Source: Lysobacteraceae bacterium (lineage in GTDB: Bacteria > Pseudomonadota > Gammaproteobacteria > Nitrococcales > AK92). From it: a stretch of 64,000 nucleotides of DNA. Made by a program: the position numbers and the translations under genes. The notes beneath the pieces are model-generated. The model searched no databases. It worked only from the letters and a program-made list of their open reading frames with translations, and was not told the DNA's origin. This document shows, piece by piece, positions 8,266 to 17,605 of this stretch. Position 1 is the stretch's first letter. Each line of letters starts with the position of its first letter. The stretch is from contig JAAYIK010000015.1 in the NCBI GenBank assembly GCA_012523465.1, positions 144,695 through 208,694 on the forward strand, written 5' to 3'.

Positions 8266-10242
8266 TTGAATAACAAGGTAGGTCGGTTGATCCAGAGGCT
8301 GGGCAAGCTGCCACGGCCTTACAAGCGATTGATAACGATTGCTGTGGACCTGACGGCAATGCCCGTTGCTCTCTGGTCCGCGTTCGCGTTGCGCTTTGGA
8401 ACACTGACTCCACCGATCGACCGCTTCTGGTGGCTTTTCATCGTGGTGCCGGTTTTGTCGGTGCCCATCCTCAAGCTTTGCGGCCTGTACCGTGAGGTCC
8501 TGCGCTATATGGGGCCACAGGCGGCGGTTGCCATCCTCAAGGGCGTGACCTTGTCGACGGCACTGCTGGGCGCCGTTGCCTTACTGGGCGGTTTGCGTGA
8601 CCTGCCGCGCTCGGTGCTGATTCTCTACTGGATCAATTCGCTGCTCTATCTGGGCGGCAGCCGCATCCTTCTGCGCGCTATGCTGCAAACGTTGAGTCGC
8701 CGAGCGAGAGGCCGGGCTCCAGTGGTGATTTATGGCGCTGGCGCCGCCGGCGCGCAGCTGGCTGGTGCCTTGGACCTGAGCCCGGATTATGTGCCCGTTG
8801 CCATGGTGGACGATGACCCGGGGCTCTGGGGCAGTACGGTGCGGGGCCTTCGGGTGTATTCACCGGATGCGCTGGAGGCGCTGATTGCCGACTCTCATGT
8901 GCAACACGTGCTGCTAGCGCTGCCGGCCGCCTCTCGCGAGCGGCGGCGGGCCATCGTCCGTTGGTTGGAGCCGTTCCCGGTACGTGTGAAGACAGTGCCC
9001 AATCTGGCCGACCTGGCGGCGGGTCGTGCGCAGCTCGAGGATATCCGCGACGTCGAAATCGAGGATCTGCTGGGGCGGGATCCGGTGGAGCCGGATCAAG
9101 CCCTGCTGCGGGCCTGCATCGACGGGAAGAATGTGCTGGTGACCGGCGCTGGCGGCTCCATCGGCTCCGAGCTGTGCCGCCAGATTGCCATGCTTTCGCC
9201 GCGTCGCCTGGTGCTCTACGAGCTTTCGGAATACGCGCTCTACCAGATCGAGCGCGAGCTGCGGGAGATGCTGGCGCGGACCGGCAAGGAGCTGGAGCTG
9301 GTGCCGGTTCTGGGTTCGGTGCTTAACCGCGCTCGCATGCAGGAGCTGATGCGCGCCTTCGAGATCCAAACCGTCTATCACGCCGCAGCCTACAAGCATG
9401 TGCCGCTGGTTGAGCACAACGTCCTCGAAGGCGTGCGCAACAACACCCTGGGCACCTGGCATGCGGCGATGGCGGCGCAGACGGCCGGCGTGGAGACCTT
9501 CGTTCTCATTTCCACCGACAAGGCGGTGCGGCCGACCAACGTCATGGGCGCCAGCAAGCGGATGGCCGAGCTGGTGCTACAAGGCTTAGCGGAGGAAGGC
9601 GGTAAGACGCTGTTCTGCATGGTACGGTTCGGCAACGTGCTGGGTTCGTCTGGCTCCGTCGTGCCGCTGTTCCGCGAACAGATCCGCCGAGGCAGGCCGG
9701 TGACCATCACCCATCCGGAAGTCACCCGCTATTTCATGACCATCCCCGAGGCGGCTACCCTGGTGCTGCAGGCCGGCGCCATGGCCGAGGGCGGGGACGT
9801 GTTCGTGCTGGACATGGGCGAGCCGGTGAAGATCGTCGATTTAGCCCGGCAGATGATCCGGTTGATGGGGCTCGAGGTGCGTGATGAGAGCAATCCGGAT
9901 GGTGACATCGAAATCGTGTTCACTGGACTGCGCCCCGGCGAGAAGCTGTATGAGGAGCTGCTGATCGGCGACAACGTCACCGGCACCCGGCATCCGATGA
10001 TCATGCGGGCGATCGAAAGCTCGCTGCCGTGGGCGGAGGTGGAGCAGCTCTTGATCCGTCTACAGAAGGCCTATGAGCGTTACGATTGTACCGAGGCGGA
10101 AGCCGTGCTGACGGAGGCCGTGGCCGGCTTCGTGCACGAGGGGCCGGATCAGGACGTGTTATGGCGGCAGATACGGGGTATCGCTCCTGCCGTGAAGGAG
10201 AAGGTTACGTACCTGCGGCGGCCGCCGGCGATCGGAGACTGA
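8266..10242 (+). CDS. Membrane-anchored nucleotide-sugar 4,6-dehydratase, FlaA1/CapD/WbpM type (658 aa)
   Basis: This is an inner-membrane enzyme with about four N-terminal transmembrane helices (roughly residues 20-135) and a first Rossmann-like domain starting at VVIYGAGAAGAQLAG. The catalytic SDR domain begins at NVLVTGAGGSIGSELCRQ. HAAAYKHVPLVE and STDKAVRPTNVMGASKR follow, as in UDP-GlcNAc 4,6-dehydratases that make 4-keto-6-deoxy sugars for O-antigen or capsule. I place the start at TTG 8266, after a GGGGGC ribosome site. A longer frame begins at 8185 but lacks a ribosome site and reads unlike the family. The exact sugar substrate is inferred. Confidence 0.88.
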   Translation: MNNKVGRLIQRLGKLPRPYKRLITIAVDLTAMPVALWSAFALRFGTLTPPIDRFWWLFIVVPVLSVPILKLCGLYREVLRYMGPQAAVAILKGVTLSTALLGAVALLGGLRDLPRSVLILYWINSLLYLGGSRILLRAMLQTLSRRARGRAPVVIYGAGAAGAQLAGALDLSPDYVPVAMVDDDPGLWGSTVRGLRVYSPDALEALIADSHVQHVLLALPAASRERRRAIVRWLEPFPVRVKTVPNLADLAAGRAQLEDIRDVEIEDLLGRDPVEPDQALLRACIDGKNVLVTGAGGSIGSELCRQIAMLSPRRLVLYELSEYALYQIERELREMLARTGKELELVPVLGSVLNRARMQELMRAFEIQTVYHAAAYKHVPLVEHNVLEGVRNNTLGTWHAAMAAQTAGVETFVLISTDKAVRPTNVMGASKRMAELVLQGLAEEGGKTLFCMVRFGNVLGSSGSVVPLFREQIRRGRPVTITHPEVTRYFMTIPEAATLVLQAGAMAEGGDVFVLDMGEPVKIVDLARQMIRLMGLEVRDESNPDGDIEIVFTGLRPGEKLYEELLIGDNVTGTRHPMIMRAIESSLPWAEVEQLLIRLQKAYERYDCTEAEAVLTEAVAGFVHEGPDQDVLWRQIRGIAPAVKEKVTYLRRPPAIGD

Positions 10243-10287
10243 CGCGTCCGGTTCCTCATTAGGCGTACCTTTCGATGCCGACTCGTT

Positions 10288-10314
10288 CTAGGGCAGGGCG
10301 TATCCCTGTCCTAG
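10288..10314. terminator. Probable terminator between convergent genes
   Basis: CTAGGGCAGGG pairs with CCCTGTCCTAG across a 5-base loop, with one G-T pair. The right arm includes the stop codon of the beta-CASP gene. The convergent position favours bidirectional termination; no T-run is present. Confidence 0.4.
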
Positions 10315-11762
10315 GGGATGATCACTTCCATTCCTGCAGCCAGCTCCTCCAGCCGCTTCTTTAGGGCTAGCTTGGCTTCCAGCTCGCCGTGCACCAGGCG
10401 TACTTGCCTGGGCGGATGGCGCATGCGGCGGATGAAGTTGACCAGGTTGTTCTGGTCGGCATGGGCCGAGTAGCCGTCGATGCGGTGCACGCGGGCGCGG
10501 ATGGTGTAGCGCTGGCCGTCGAGCTCGACCCAGCCGCCGCGCGGGCCGTGCTCGAGGATGTCGCGTCCCGGCGTACCGGGCGCCTGGTAGCCGACGAAAA
10601 GCACATCGTTGCGCGGGTCGCCCAGCATGGCCTTGAGGTAATTGACGATGCGGCCGCCGGCGCACATGCCGCTGGCGGCGATGACCACGCTGGGGCGGCC
10701 GCTGCGGGCGAGATACTCCACCGTGCGCAGGTGATCCTCGTGGCTGTCGATGGTGGTGAGCTGCTCGAAGGCGAGCGGTCGCCGGCCTTGGGCGACGCGG
10801 CGCTTGGCCTCGGCATCCCACCAGGGCAGCAGCTCCCGATAGGTGGCGGTGAAGCGGCTGGCGAGCGGAGAGTCGACGATGATTTCCAGATCCTCCCAGC
10901 GCAGCCCGCTGTCTGTGCGGCGCCGGCGCGATTCCCGGTGGATGATGTCCTCCAGCTCGTACAGCAGCTCCTGCGTCCGGCCGATGCTGAAGGCGGGGAT
11001 GAGTACGGTGCCGCGGTCGGCCAGGGCGTGCTCGATGGTCTCGCGCAGCTGCTCGCGGCGGTTGGCGCGGTTGGCATGGATGCGGTCGCCGTAGGTGCTT
11101 TCCAGCACCACCACGTCGGCGGCGTAGGGCGGCTTGGGCGCGGCCAGCAGCGGCGCGTAGGGCGCGCCGAGATCGCCGGAGAAGAGCACCCGCTGCTCCT
11201 TGCCGTTGCTGCGAATGCGGCACTCGACGTAGGCCGAGCCGAGCACGTGGCCGGCCGGCTTGAGCTTGATGGCGAGCCTCGCCGAGCCGGTGAGCTCCAC
11301 TTCGTGCCATTGCCCGTACGGGATCGCCACGATGCGCTGCCGGAGTATGTCCAGGAAGCGCGCGATCAGCCGCGGCTCCTGGGTGAAGCCGAGCCGGATG
11401 GCGTCTTCCATCACCAGCGGCAGCAGCCGTGCCGAGGGTTCGCTGCAGAGGATGGGGCCCTGGAAGCCGGCGCCCATGAGGTAGGGGATGCGGCCGACAT
11501 GGTCGATGTGGACGTGAGTGACCACCAGAGCGCGGATGTGGTCGATGGGGAAGTCGATCTCCAGTTGCTCGGCGTCGGCCATGCCGCTGGGCGAGGCTTC
11601 GGCGCCCTGGAACAGCCCGCAGTCGATCAGGATGCCATCGGGGCCGATGCGCAGCTCGTGGCAGGAGCCGGTGACACCCTTGACCGCGCCATGGTGGAGG
11701 ATGGAAGCCAGCGACGGTGCAGGCGTGACGATGCGTGGTTCCAGCTTGGTTGCCCTGTTCAT
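10311..11762 (-). CDS. Second beta-CASP metallo-beta-lactamase-fold hydrolase (483 aa)
   Basis: It has the same overall fold and domain order as the gene at 1031-2467. The zinc motif THVHIDH is at residues 82-88, then GHVLGSAYVE, STYGDR, IPAFSIGRTQELLYE, SGMCAGGRI and GYSAHADQ at the C-terminus. The family members studied elsewhere act on RNA; the target here is unknown. The two window copies are clearly different in sequence, so they look like old paralogs rather than a recent duplication. I choose the ATG at 11762 because the sequence upstream of it is not family-like; the ribosome site is weak. The gene lies between the dehydratase and phosphomannomutase genes but on the opposite strand. 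Confidence 0.86.
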   Translation of the reverse strand: MNRATKLEPRIVTPAPSLASILHHGAVKGVTGSCHELRIGPDGILIDCGLFQGAEASPSGMADAEQLEIDFPIDHIRALVVTHVHIDHVGRIPYLMGAGFQGPILCSEPSARLLPLVMEDAIRLGFTQEPRLIARFLDILRQRIVAIPYGQWHEVELTGSARLAIKLKPAGHVLGSAYVECRIRSNGKEQRVLFSGDLGAPYAPLLAAPKPPYAADVVVLESTYGDRIHANRANRREQLRETIEHALADRGTVLIPAFSIGRTQELLYELEDIIHRESRRRRTDSGLRWEDLEIIVDSPLASRFTATYRELLPWWDAEAKRRVAQGRRPLAFEQLTTIDSHEDHLRTVEYLARSGRPSVVIAASGMCAGGRIVNYLKAMLGDPRNDVLFVGYQAPGTPGRDILEHGPRGGWVELDGQRYTIRARVHRIDGYSAHADQNNLVNFIRRMRHPPRQVRLVHGELEAKLALKKRLEELAAGMEVIIP

Positions 11763-11949
11763 TTTTCCGTTTTCCCTAACCTTACCCGCTGGAAGAGGCC
11801 GATTGTAGCGCGGCGGGTGGCTGGCAGCGGCGGCAGCGACGCCATGCTTCTTGGCCGCGTTTGGGATTACAATCCTTGCCCATTGTGCAGCGTGTTCCCG
11901 GTACGCATAATCTTCGATTCGAATCCTGGGCTGTTGAAAGGGCGCTTCC

Positions 11950-13308
11950 TTGACCGAAAAGCTGAGCTGCTTCAAGGCCTACGACGTGCGCGGCCGCATT
12001 CCCGATGAGCTGAACAAAGACATCGCTTACCGGATCGGCCGCGCCTATGCGGAATTCCTCGCGCCGAAGCGGGTGGTCGTCGGCCACGACATCCGGCTGT
12101 CCAGCCCGTCCATCAGCGAAGCGCTGACGCGCGGGCTGCTGGACGGCGGTGCCGACGTGTACGACATCGGCGTCTGCGGCACCGAGGAAGTGTACTTCGC
12201 CACCTTCGACCAGGACATGGACGGCGGCATCGTCGTCACCGCCAGCCACAACCCCAAGGACTACAACGGCATGAAGTTCGTCCGCGAAGGCGCCAAGCCG
12301 ATCAGCGGCGACAGTGGGCTGAAGGAAATCCAGCGGCTGGCGGAAGCGGGGCGTTTTTCCGAGCCAGCCCGGCGCGGGCAGTACCGCACGCTGGCACACC
12401 TCGAGCGCTACATCGAGCACCTGCTGGGCTATGTCGATGCCGAGGCGCTCAAGCCGCTCAAGATCGTGGTCAATGCCGGCAACGGCGGCGCGGGCCGGAT
12501 CGTCGATGCGCTGGAGCCACACTTGCCGTTTACCTTCGTCAAGATGCATCACGAGCCGGACGGCAACTTCCCCAACGGGGTGCCGAATCCGCTGCTGGAG
12601 GAGAACCGGGCGCCGACCATCGCGGCGATCACCGAGCATGGCGCCGATCTCGGCGTGGCCTGGGACGGCGACTTCGACCGTTGCTTCCTGTTCGACGAGA
12701 AGGGGCGCTTTATCGAGGGCTATTACATCGTGGGGCTCCTGGCCGAGGCGTTCCTGCGTAAGCACCCGGGCAGCAAGATCGTGCATGATCCCCGCCTTAT
12801 CTGGAACACCATCGACGTGGTCAAGGCCGCCGGCGGCGTACCCATCATGACAAAGACCGGCCATGCCTTCATCAAGGAGCGCATGCGCAAGGAAGACGCG
12901 GTCTACGGCGGGGAGATGAGCGCGCACCACTATTTTCGCAGCTTCGCCTACTGCGACTCCGGCATGATCCCCTGGCTGCTGGTGGCGGAGCTGATGTCCC
13001 GGTCCGGCAGGCCGCTGTCCGAGCTGCTGGACGAGCGCATGCGGCTTTATCCGGCCAGCGGGGAGATCAACCGCAAGCTGGCCGATCCCAAGGCGGCGCT
13101 GGTGGCGCTGGAAGATGCCTACCGCCACCAGGCCAAGTCCATTGACCACACCGACGGCCTGAGCATGGAGTTCGACGACTGGCGCTTCAACCTACGGGCG
13201 TCCAATACCGAGCCCGTGGTGCGGCTCAATGTCGAATCCCGCGGTAACGAGGCGCTGATGCGGGAGAAAACCGAGGAGCTGCTGCAGCGGCTGGAGGCTT
13301 TCGTCTAG
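11950..13308 (+). CDS. manB: Phosphomannomutase, ManB/CpsG type (452 aa)
   Basis: The enzyme interconverts mannose-6-phosphate and mannose-1-phosphate in the cytoplasm, the step before GDP-mannose synthesis by the ManC-type enzyme at 16148. The N-terminus ([18 protein letters not shown]) is very close to E. coli ManB. The phosphoserine loop TASHNP has its serine at residue 99, the metal loop is DGDFDR, and the C-terminal phosphate-binding segment is RASNTEP. The start is a TTG with only a weak ribosome site; it is chosen because the protein aligns with the family from that codon. Some activity on glucose phosphates is possible, as in AlgC-type enzymes. Confidence 0.9.
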   Translation: MTEKLSCFKAYDVRGRIPDELNKDIAYRIGRAYAEFLAPKRVVVGHDIRLSSPSISEALTRGLLDGGADVYDIGVCGTEEVYFATFDQDMDGGIVVTASHNPKDYNGMKFVREGAKPISGDSGLKEIQRLAEAGRFSEPARRGQYRTLAHLERYIEHLLGYVDAEALKPLKIVVNAGNGGAGRIVDALEPHLPFTFVKMHHEPDGNFPNGVPNPLLEENRAPTIAAITEHGADLGVAWDGDFDRCFLFDEKGRFIEGYYIVGLLAEAFLRKHPGSKIVHDPRLIWNTIDVVKAAGGVPIMTKTGHAFIKERMRKEDAVYGGEMSAHHYFRSFAYCDSGMIPWLLVAELMSRSGRPLSELLDERMRLYPASGEINRKLADPKAALVALEDAYRHQAKSIDHTDGLSMEFDDWRFNLRASNTEPVVRLNVESRGNEALMREKTEELLQRLEAFV

Positions 13309-13462
13309 AAGCCCGGGCGGCTGATGGCCAGAGCGTTCCCGCGGATGCGGCCATTTGTGCGCCAGGCCGTGCCTTGCTGCTTGTGAATCGAGGCATAATG
13401 CGTCCTCTTCGGGGTAGGGCGCCGTTTTTCCGTTTTTGAAGACACGATAACCGAGAAGGCTA

Positions 13463-14803
13463 ATGAGACTCACGATTTTTGGCACCGGCTATGTCGGTTT
13501 GGTGACGGGTACCTGCTTTGCCGAGGTGGGCAACGACGTCGTTTGCGGCGACGTCGACGAGGACAAGATCGCCTGCCTCAACCGGGGTGAGATCCCGATT
13601 TACGAGCCAGGTCTGGAAGCGCTGGTCCGCAAGAATCAAGAAGCCGGCCGGCTGCGCTTCACCACCGATCCCGACGAGGCCGTGCGGCATGCCGCGCTGC
13701 AGTTCATCGCGGTGGGCACGCCGCCGGATGAGGACGGCTCGGCCGACCTGCGCTACGTGCTGGAGGTGGCCCGCACCATCGCCGAGCGCATGGACGACTA
13801 CAAGGTCATCATCGACAAGTCCACGGTGCCGGTGGGGACGGCCGACCGGGTGCGCGCCCAGGTGCAGGAAGTGCTCGATGCGCGCGGGGTGGATGTGCCG
13901 TTCGATGTGGTGTCCAACCCGGAGTTCCTGAAGGAAGGCGCGGCGATCGATGACTTCATGAAGCCGGATCGCATCATCGTCGGCACGGACAATCCGCGCA
14001 CGGCCGAGCTGCTGCGGGCCCTGTACTCGCCCTTCAACCGCAGCCACGACCGGGTGCTGGTGATGGACGTCCGCTCGGCCGAGCTGACCAAATACGCCGC
14101 CAACGCCATGCTGGCGACCAAGATCAGCTTCATGAACGAGCTCGCCAACCTGGCCGAGCGGCTGGGCGCGGACATAGAGAAAGTGCGCATCGGCATCGGC
14201 TCGGACACCCGGATCGGCTACCATTTCATCTATCCGGGCGTCGGCTACGGCGGCTCCTGCTTCCCCAAAGACGTCCAGGCGCTGACGCGCACCGCGCAGG
14301 AGGTGGATTACGAGCCTAAGATCCTGCTGGCGGTGGAGGAGGTCAACCGGCGCCAGAAGCGGCTGCTGTTCAAGAAGATCGAGCGCTTCTTCGACGGAGA
14401 TCTCAAGGGCCGCACCTTCGCGCTCTGGGGGCTGGCGTTCAAACCCAATACCGACGACATGCGCGAGGCGCCCAGCCGGGTGCTGATGGAATCCTTGTGG
14501 GAGGCGGGCGCCACGGTGCGCGCTTACGACCCGCAAGCCATGCAGGAGTGCCGCCGCATCTACGGCGACCGGCCGGACTTGATTCTCTGCGAGCATCCCG
14601 AGGATGTGCTGGAGGGCGCCGATGCGCTGGTGATCGTCACCGAATGGCAGGTCTTCCGCAGCCCGGACTTCGAGCGCATCCGCAACACGCTCAAGCAGCC
14701 GGTCATCTTCGACGGTCGCAATATCTACGACCCGGTGCAGATGGCCAAGATGGGGCTGCACTACATTGCCATCGGCCGCCCGATCATCCCGCCGCAAGCG
14801 TGA
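13463..14803 (+). CDS. ugd: UDP-glucose 6-dehydrogenase (446 aa)
   Basis: The enzyme oxidises UDP-glucose to UDP-glucuronate with two NAD+. The N-terminal Rossmann motif [11 protein letters not shown] is at residues 6-16. The catalytic cysteine is C266 in [10 protein letters not shown]. The C-terminal UDP-binding domain contains [17 protein letters not shown]. The length is normal for the family. A GAGAAGG ribosome site precedes the ATG. It lies 154 bases after manB on the same strand and probably shares its polysaccharide role. Its product is the substrate of the epimerase at 2740-3747. Confidence 0.95.
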   Translation: MRLTIFGTGYVGLVTGTCFAEVGNDVVCGDVDEDKIACLNRGEIPIYEPGLEALVRKNQEAGRLRFTTDPDEAVRHAALQFIAVGTPPDEDGSADLRYVLEVARTIAERMDDYKVIIDKSTVPVGTADRVRAQVQEVLDARGVDVPFDVVSNPEFLKEGAAIDDFMKPDRIIVGTDNPRTAELLRALYSPFNRSHDRVLVMDVRSAELTKYAANAMLATKISFMNELANLAERLGADIEKVRIGIGSDTRIGYHFIYPGVGYGGSCFPKDVQALTRTAQEVDYEPKILLAVEEVNRRQKRLLFKKIERFFDGDLKGRTFALWGLAFKPNTDDMREAPSRVLMESLWEAGATVRAYDPQAMQECRRIYGDRPDLILCEHPEDVLEGADALVIVTEWQVFRSPDFERIRNTLKQPVIFDGRNIYDPVQMAKMGLHYIAIGRPIIPPQA

Positions 14804-15303
14804 TGTCGATCGTGGCGCCGGGGTCGGCATCCTCCTCGCCCTGAAGGGCGAGCAGTCCCGTTGCGCCCAGGGGCCATTTTGGCCGCCCCTGGGCCGCTTC
14901 GGCGAGCCCTAGTTTCCGACTGTTGGCCTGCCGGCCCAAACCGCGCAGGCCATCCAGCTGTGCCCCGCCCTGCGCTCGCCTCGGTTCCATCCCGCGAGGA
15001 GGTAGCACCTCCCCCAATCCGTTCGCCCGGCAACCCCGCTCTGGTTGCGCTCGAGTCAGCCGGCGCTTGCAGTGCAAGAGGTCCATGGGGGCAACGTCCG
15101 GCGTTCTGTGGGCGCGCCGCCGACAAGGCTCTGATGTTGCTTTCTCCAAGACGGCTCGCATCTTGGGCATGCGGTTGATTTCCAGCCAGTACATGACGTA
15201 TGCCTTGTACTGGCGCCAAATGAACTACTCCCACCAAGCCTTGCGGCGCAGTTTGGTAAACTAACCCTAAACGGAGAAGGTGGGCAATTCGGAGGATCCC
15301 CCA
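14804..15303. other. 500-base intergenic region after ugd, no supported gene
   Basis: Open frames on both strands here (for example around 14861-15264) are low-complexity and match nothing I recognise. Toward the right end there is a GGAGG ribosome site at 15291-15295 serving the small gene at 15304. No clear terminator follows ugd. The stretch marks the left side of a probable insertion scar that extends to about 15.85 kb. Confidence 0.4.
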
Positions 15304-15549
15304 ATGACCCTGGAAACCGGGGCAATCATTGGAATGATCATTGGAATGATCGGCGTCATCGCTTTGACCGCGTTCGCTATTTGGTCGAAGCTCGACGAAG
15401 ACAGGGGCGTCGCCAGTCAAGACGCCAGGATTAATTACTCAGGAGACAGAGGCCGGCAGCAATACCGGCCTTTTTTGTCTGGACTCCGGGATTTGGATGC
15501 CTCTTGCGTTTTTCGCGGCTCGCTAGCGGAGTCGAAGTACATCGTTTGA
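15304..15549 (+). CDS. Small single-pass membrane protein with glycine-zipper segment (up to 81 aa)
   Basis: The ATG has an ideal GGAGG site eight bases upstream. One hydrophobic helix at about residues 6-27 carries glycines at 6, 10, 14 and 17, a GxxxG-repeat pattern that promotes helix packing. A charged tail (KLDEDRG) follows. The helix contains a tandem 12-bp DNA repeat (15328-15339 and 15340-15351) that encodes IGMI twice. The frame runs straight through an intrinsic terminator at 15450-15476, so the last 30 or so residues may not be translated from most transcripts. The natural end may have been lost. The family is not recognised; a small membrane toxin, regulator or fragment of a larger gene are all possible. 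Confidence 0.5.
   Translation: MTLETGAIIGMIIGMIGVIALTAFAIWSKLDEDRGVASQDARINYSGDRGRQQYRPFLSGLRDLDASCVFRGSLAESKYIV
15450..15476 (+). terminator. Intrinsic terminator overlapping the small ORF
   Basis: AGGCCGG and CCGGCCT form a 7-bp stem with an 8-base loop, followed immediately by six Ts. This is one of the strongest rho-independent terminator signatures in the window. It lies inside the open frame of the small membrane protein. Confidence 0.8.
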
Positions 15550-15575
15550 TTAAGGCTTCAGCAATCTGGATTTGC

Positions 15576-15756
15576 TTAACCAGCGTTAGCAGGCGTCCAC
15601 TGGCTTCTGCCATCCAGGAGCCAGTCTATAAAGCGCTTGGGTTCCTGGTTCCATGGAATATTCTCGGATGACTCAAATTTAGCCACCAGACGGCTTGCTG
15701 TCCGCTGATAGAGTTCTTTGGTTTTTTGGGTGCGAGTTTTTTTGACGAACTCACCA
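15576..15756 (-). pseudogene. Truncated N-terminal fragment resembling a tyrosine-recombinase core-binding domain
   Basis: The minus-strand translation from about 15740 down (KTRTQKTKELYQRTASRL and onward, ending WLLDGRSQW) resembles the SAM-like N-terminal domain of a family of phage-type integrases, which continue with a WR-Y-K motif. Here a TAA at 15576-15578 stops the frame just where that motif would start, and no other frame continues it. The in-frame region has no start codon. An ATG at 15754-15756 reaches the same frame only if one A is added to the seven-A run at 15737-15743, which suggests an additional frameshift. It is probably a dead remnant. The family assignment is by pattern only. 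Confidence 0.42.
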
Positions 15757-15804
15757 TTCCCACCGTTATTGCGGTCCCATAGGGGTGTTATTACTGCGTT
15801 ATGT

Positions 15805-15842
15805 GTTGTCGTGGGCGACACAAAAAGTTGTCGTGGGCGACA
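15805..15842. repeat. Two phased copies of a 14-bp palindrome in 22-bp direct repeats
   Basis: TGTCGTGGGCGACA occurs at 15807-15820 and 15829-15842. Each copy is an inverted repeat (TGTCG / CGACA) and both are preceded by GT. The 22-bp spacing places the copies on the same face of the helix. They lie about 50 bases upstream of the recombinase-like fragment. This fits a pair of operator sites or recombinase-binding arms. No protein partner is identified. Confidence 0.6.
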
Positions 15843-16147
15843 ATGCACTAGTGTATGGAGTGTTGACAGGATAGGTTGGAGACCCTGCGTGGCGTTCCGC
15901 CTGGCAAAACCATACCGCACCATGCAGGGGGAGAGCATCGGATGAATGGCGCGCTTGCTTGCCCTATCTGCGCTGCCCGTGCCGGTCTCGCTCTCCTGAT
16001 CCCGGCGCCCGGTTGGAGTGCCGTCCTCCCTAGCCCGGCGCCGCTTGCCTCCCTCCACCGCCGCCCCAAGTACTTGCATCACCAAGCTCCATGCGGGCCA
16101 ACGGTCGGCAAGACGAACCAATCCCAGCGGGCGGTGGAGGAATAACA

Positions 16148-17554
16148 ATGCTCGTTCCGGTCATTTTGTCCGGCGGCTCCGGCACCCGGCTTTGGCCGCT
16201 CTCGCGCAAGCATTACCCCAAGCAATTCATTCCGCTGACCGGTGAGCACTCGCTGTTCCAGAACACCTTGGAGCGGATCGCACCGCTGCGGCAGCAGGGG
16301 CCGCTGGTGGTGGTGTGCAATCACGAGCACCGTTTCATGGTGGCAGAGCAGTTGCAGGCGTGCGGGGAGCGGGAGGCGCGCAGCCTACTCGAGCCGGTGG
16401 CGCGGAACACGGCGCCGGCGGTGGCGGTGGGAGCGCTGGAAGCGCTCAAGGAGGTGCCCGATGCCGTGCTGCTGGTGCTGCCCGCCGACCACGTGATCCG
16501 GGATCGGGAAGCGTTTCTCGCCGCGGTGGAGCTGGGGCGGGAGGCGGCGCTCGGCGGCAGTCTGGTGACCTTCGGCGTCGCGCCGACGCGTCCTGAGGCG
16601 GGCTACGGCTACATCAAGGCGGCCCAGGTGGAAGGCGCCGTGCGGCCGGTGGAGCGTTTCGTCGAGAAGCCAGACCTGCAGACGGCGCAGGAATACGTGG
16701 ACTCGGGCCAGTATTTCTGGAACAGCGGCGTGTTCATGTTCCGGGCGGATCGCTTCCTCGAAGAGCTGGCCGCCTTGGAGCCGGACATGCTGGCCGCCTG
16801 CCGGGCGGCCAGCGAAAGGGCCAGCCGTGACCTGGATTTCATCCGGCTGGATGCCGAGGCCTTCGCCGCCAGTCCCAGCAGCTCCGTCGATTACGCGGTG
16901 ATGGAACGCACCCGGCATGCCGTGGTGGTGCCGCTGGAGGCCGGCTGGAGCGATGTCGGCTCCTGGGATGCGCTGCAGGAGGTGGGCCCGGCCGACGAGC
17001 ATGGCAACGTCGTCCTGGGGGACGTGGTCTGCGCCGACAGCAGCGACTGCTACATTCGCTCCGAAAGCCGGCTGGTGGCCGTGCTCGGTGTGCGCAACCA
17101 GGTGGTGATCGAGACTCCGGATGCGGTGCTGGTCGCCGACCGCAGCCGGGCGCAGGAGATCAAGGCGCTGGTGGAGCGGCTGCAGCGCGAGGGGCGGGGC
17201 GAGTGCGAGGCGCACCGGCGGGTGCTGCGTCCCTGGGGGTCCTACGAAGGCATCGCCAGCGCCGATCGCTTCCAGGTCAAGCGCATCGTCGTGCGGCCCG
17301 GCGCTAGGCTCAGCCTGCAAATGCACCATCATAGGGCCGAGCATTGGATCGTGGTTCGCGGCACGGCGCGGGTCCATAAGGGCGAAGAAAGCTTTCTCTT
17401 GTCGGAAGATCAATCCGCCTATATTCCATTAGGAACCGTTCATCGGCTCGAGAATCCAGGCGTCATTCCGCTGGAACTAATCGAAGTTCAGACCGGCAGT
17501 TATCTCGGCGAGGACGATATTTTGCGCTTCGATGATAGCTACGGCCGCGCCTGA
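16148..17554 (+). CDS. manC: Mannose-1-phosphate guanylyltransferase / mannose-6-phosphate isomerase (468 aa)
   Basis: This is a bifunctional type II enzyme that makes GDP-mannose from mannose-1-phosphate and GTP; family members can also isomerise fructose-6-phosphate. The nucleotidyltransferase signature GGSGTRLWPLSR is at residues 9-20 and FVEKP comes later. The C-terminal cupin (from about residue 365) carries RPWGSYEGI, QMHHHRAEHW and the metal-binding histidines of the isomerase. A GGAGGA site before the ATG at 16148 decides the start. It could also be called algA or cpsB. It is separated from manB and ugd by the insertion-like stretch at 14.8-16.1 kb. Confidence 0.92.
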   Translation: MLVPVILSGGSGTRLWPLSRKHYPKQFIPLTGEHSLFQNTLERIAPLRQQGPLVVVCNHEHRFMVAEQLQACGEREARSLLEPVARNTAPAVAVGALEALKEVPDAVLLVLPADHVIRDREAFLAAVELGREAALGGSLVTFGVAPTRPEAGYGYIKAAQVEGAVRPVERFVEKPDLQTAQEYVDSGQYFWNSGVFMFRADRFLEELAALEPDMLAACRAASERASRDLDFIRLDAEAFAASPSSSVDYAVMERTRHAVVVPLEAGWSDVGSWDALQEVGPADEHGNVVLGDVVCADSSDCYIRSESRLVAVLGVRNQVVIETPDAVLVADRSRAQEIKALVERLQREGRGECEAHRRVLRPWGSYEGIASADRFQVKRIVVRPGARLSLQMHHHRAEHWIVVRGTARVHKGEESFLLSEDQSAYIPLGTVHRLENPGVIPLELIEVQTGSYLGEDDILRFDDSYGRA

Positions 17555-17605
17555 CGATGACGGTGTCGAAATGGGCGAAGAAGACTAAGGCGCCACGGAG
17601 GGTGC

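Noticed and set aside
11900..11930. GATTCGAATCC, similar to a tRNA T-loop
   Set aside because: No acceptor, D or anticodon stem can be folded around it. It lies just upstream of manB.
15240..15262. TAAACT box as a promoter for the small membrane protein
   Set aside because: The only TTG-type -35 nearby (TTGCGG) is just 10 bases upstream, too close for a standard promoter.
14861..15264. Overlapping open frames on both strands after ugd
   Set aside because: Low-complexity, Arg/Pro/Ala-rich translations with no ribosome site or family pattern.
15863..15868. Perfect TTGACA box
   Set aside because: No -10-like hexamer lies 16-18 bases downstream, and no gene starts nearby in that direction before manC.
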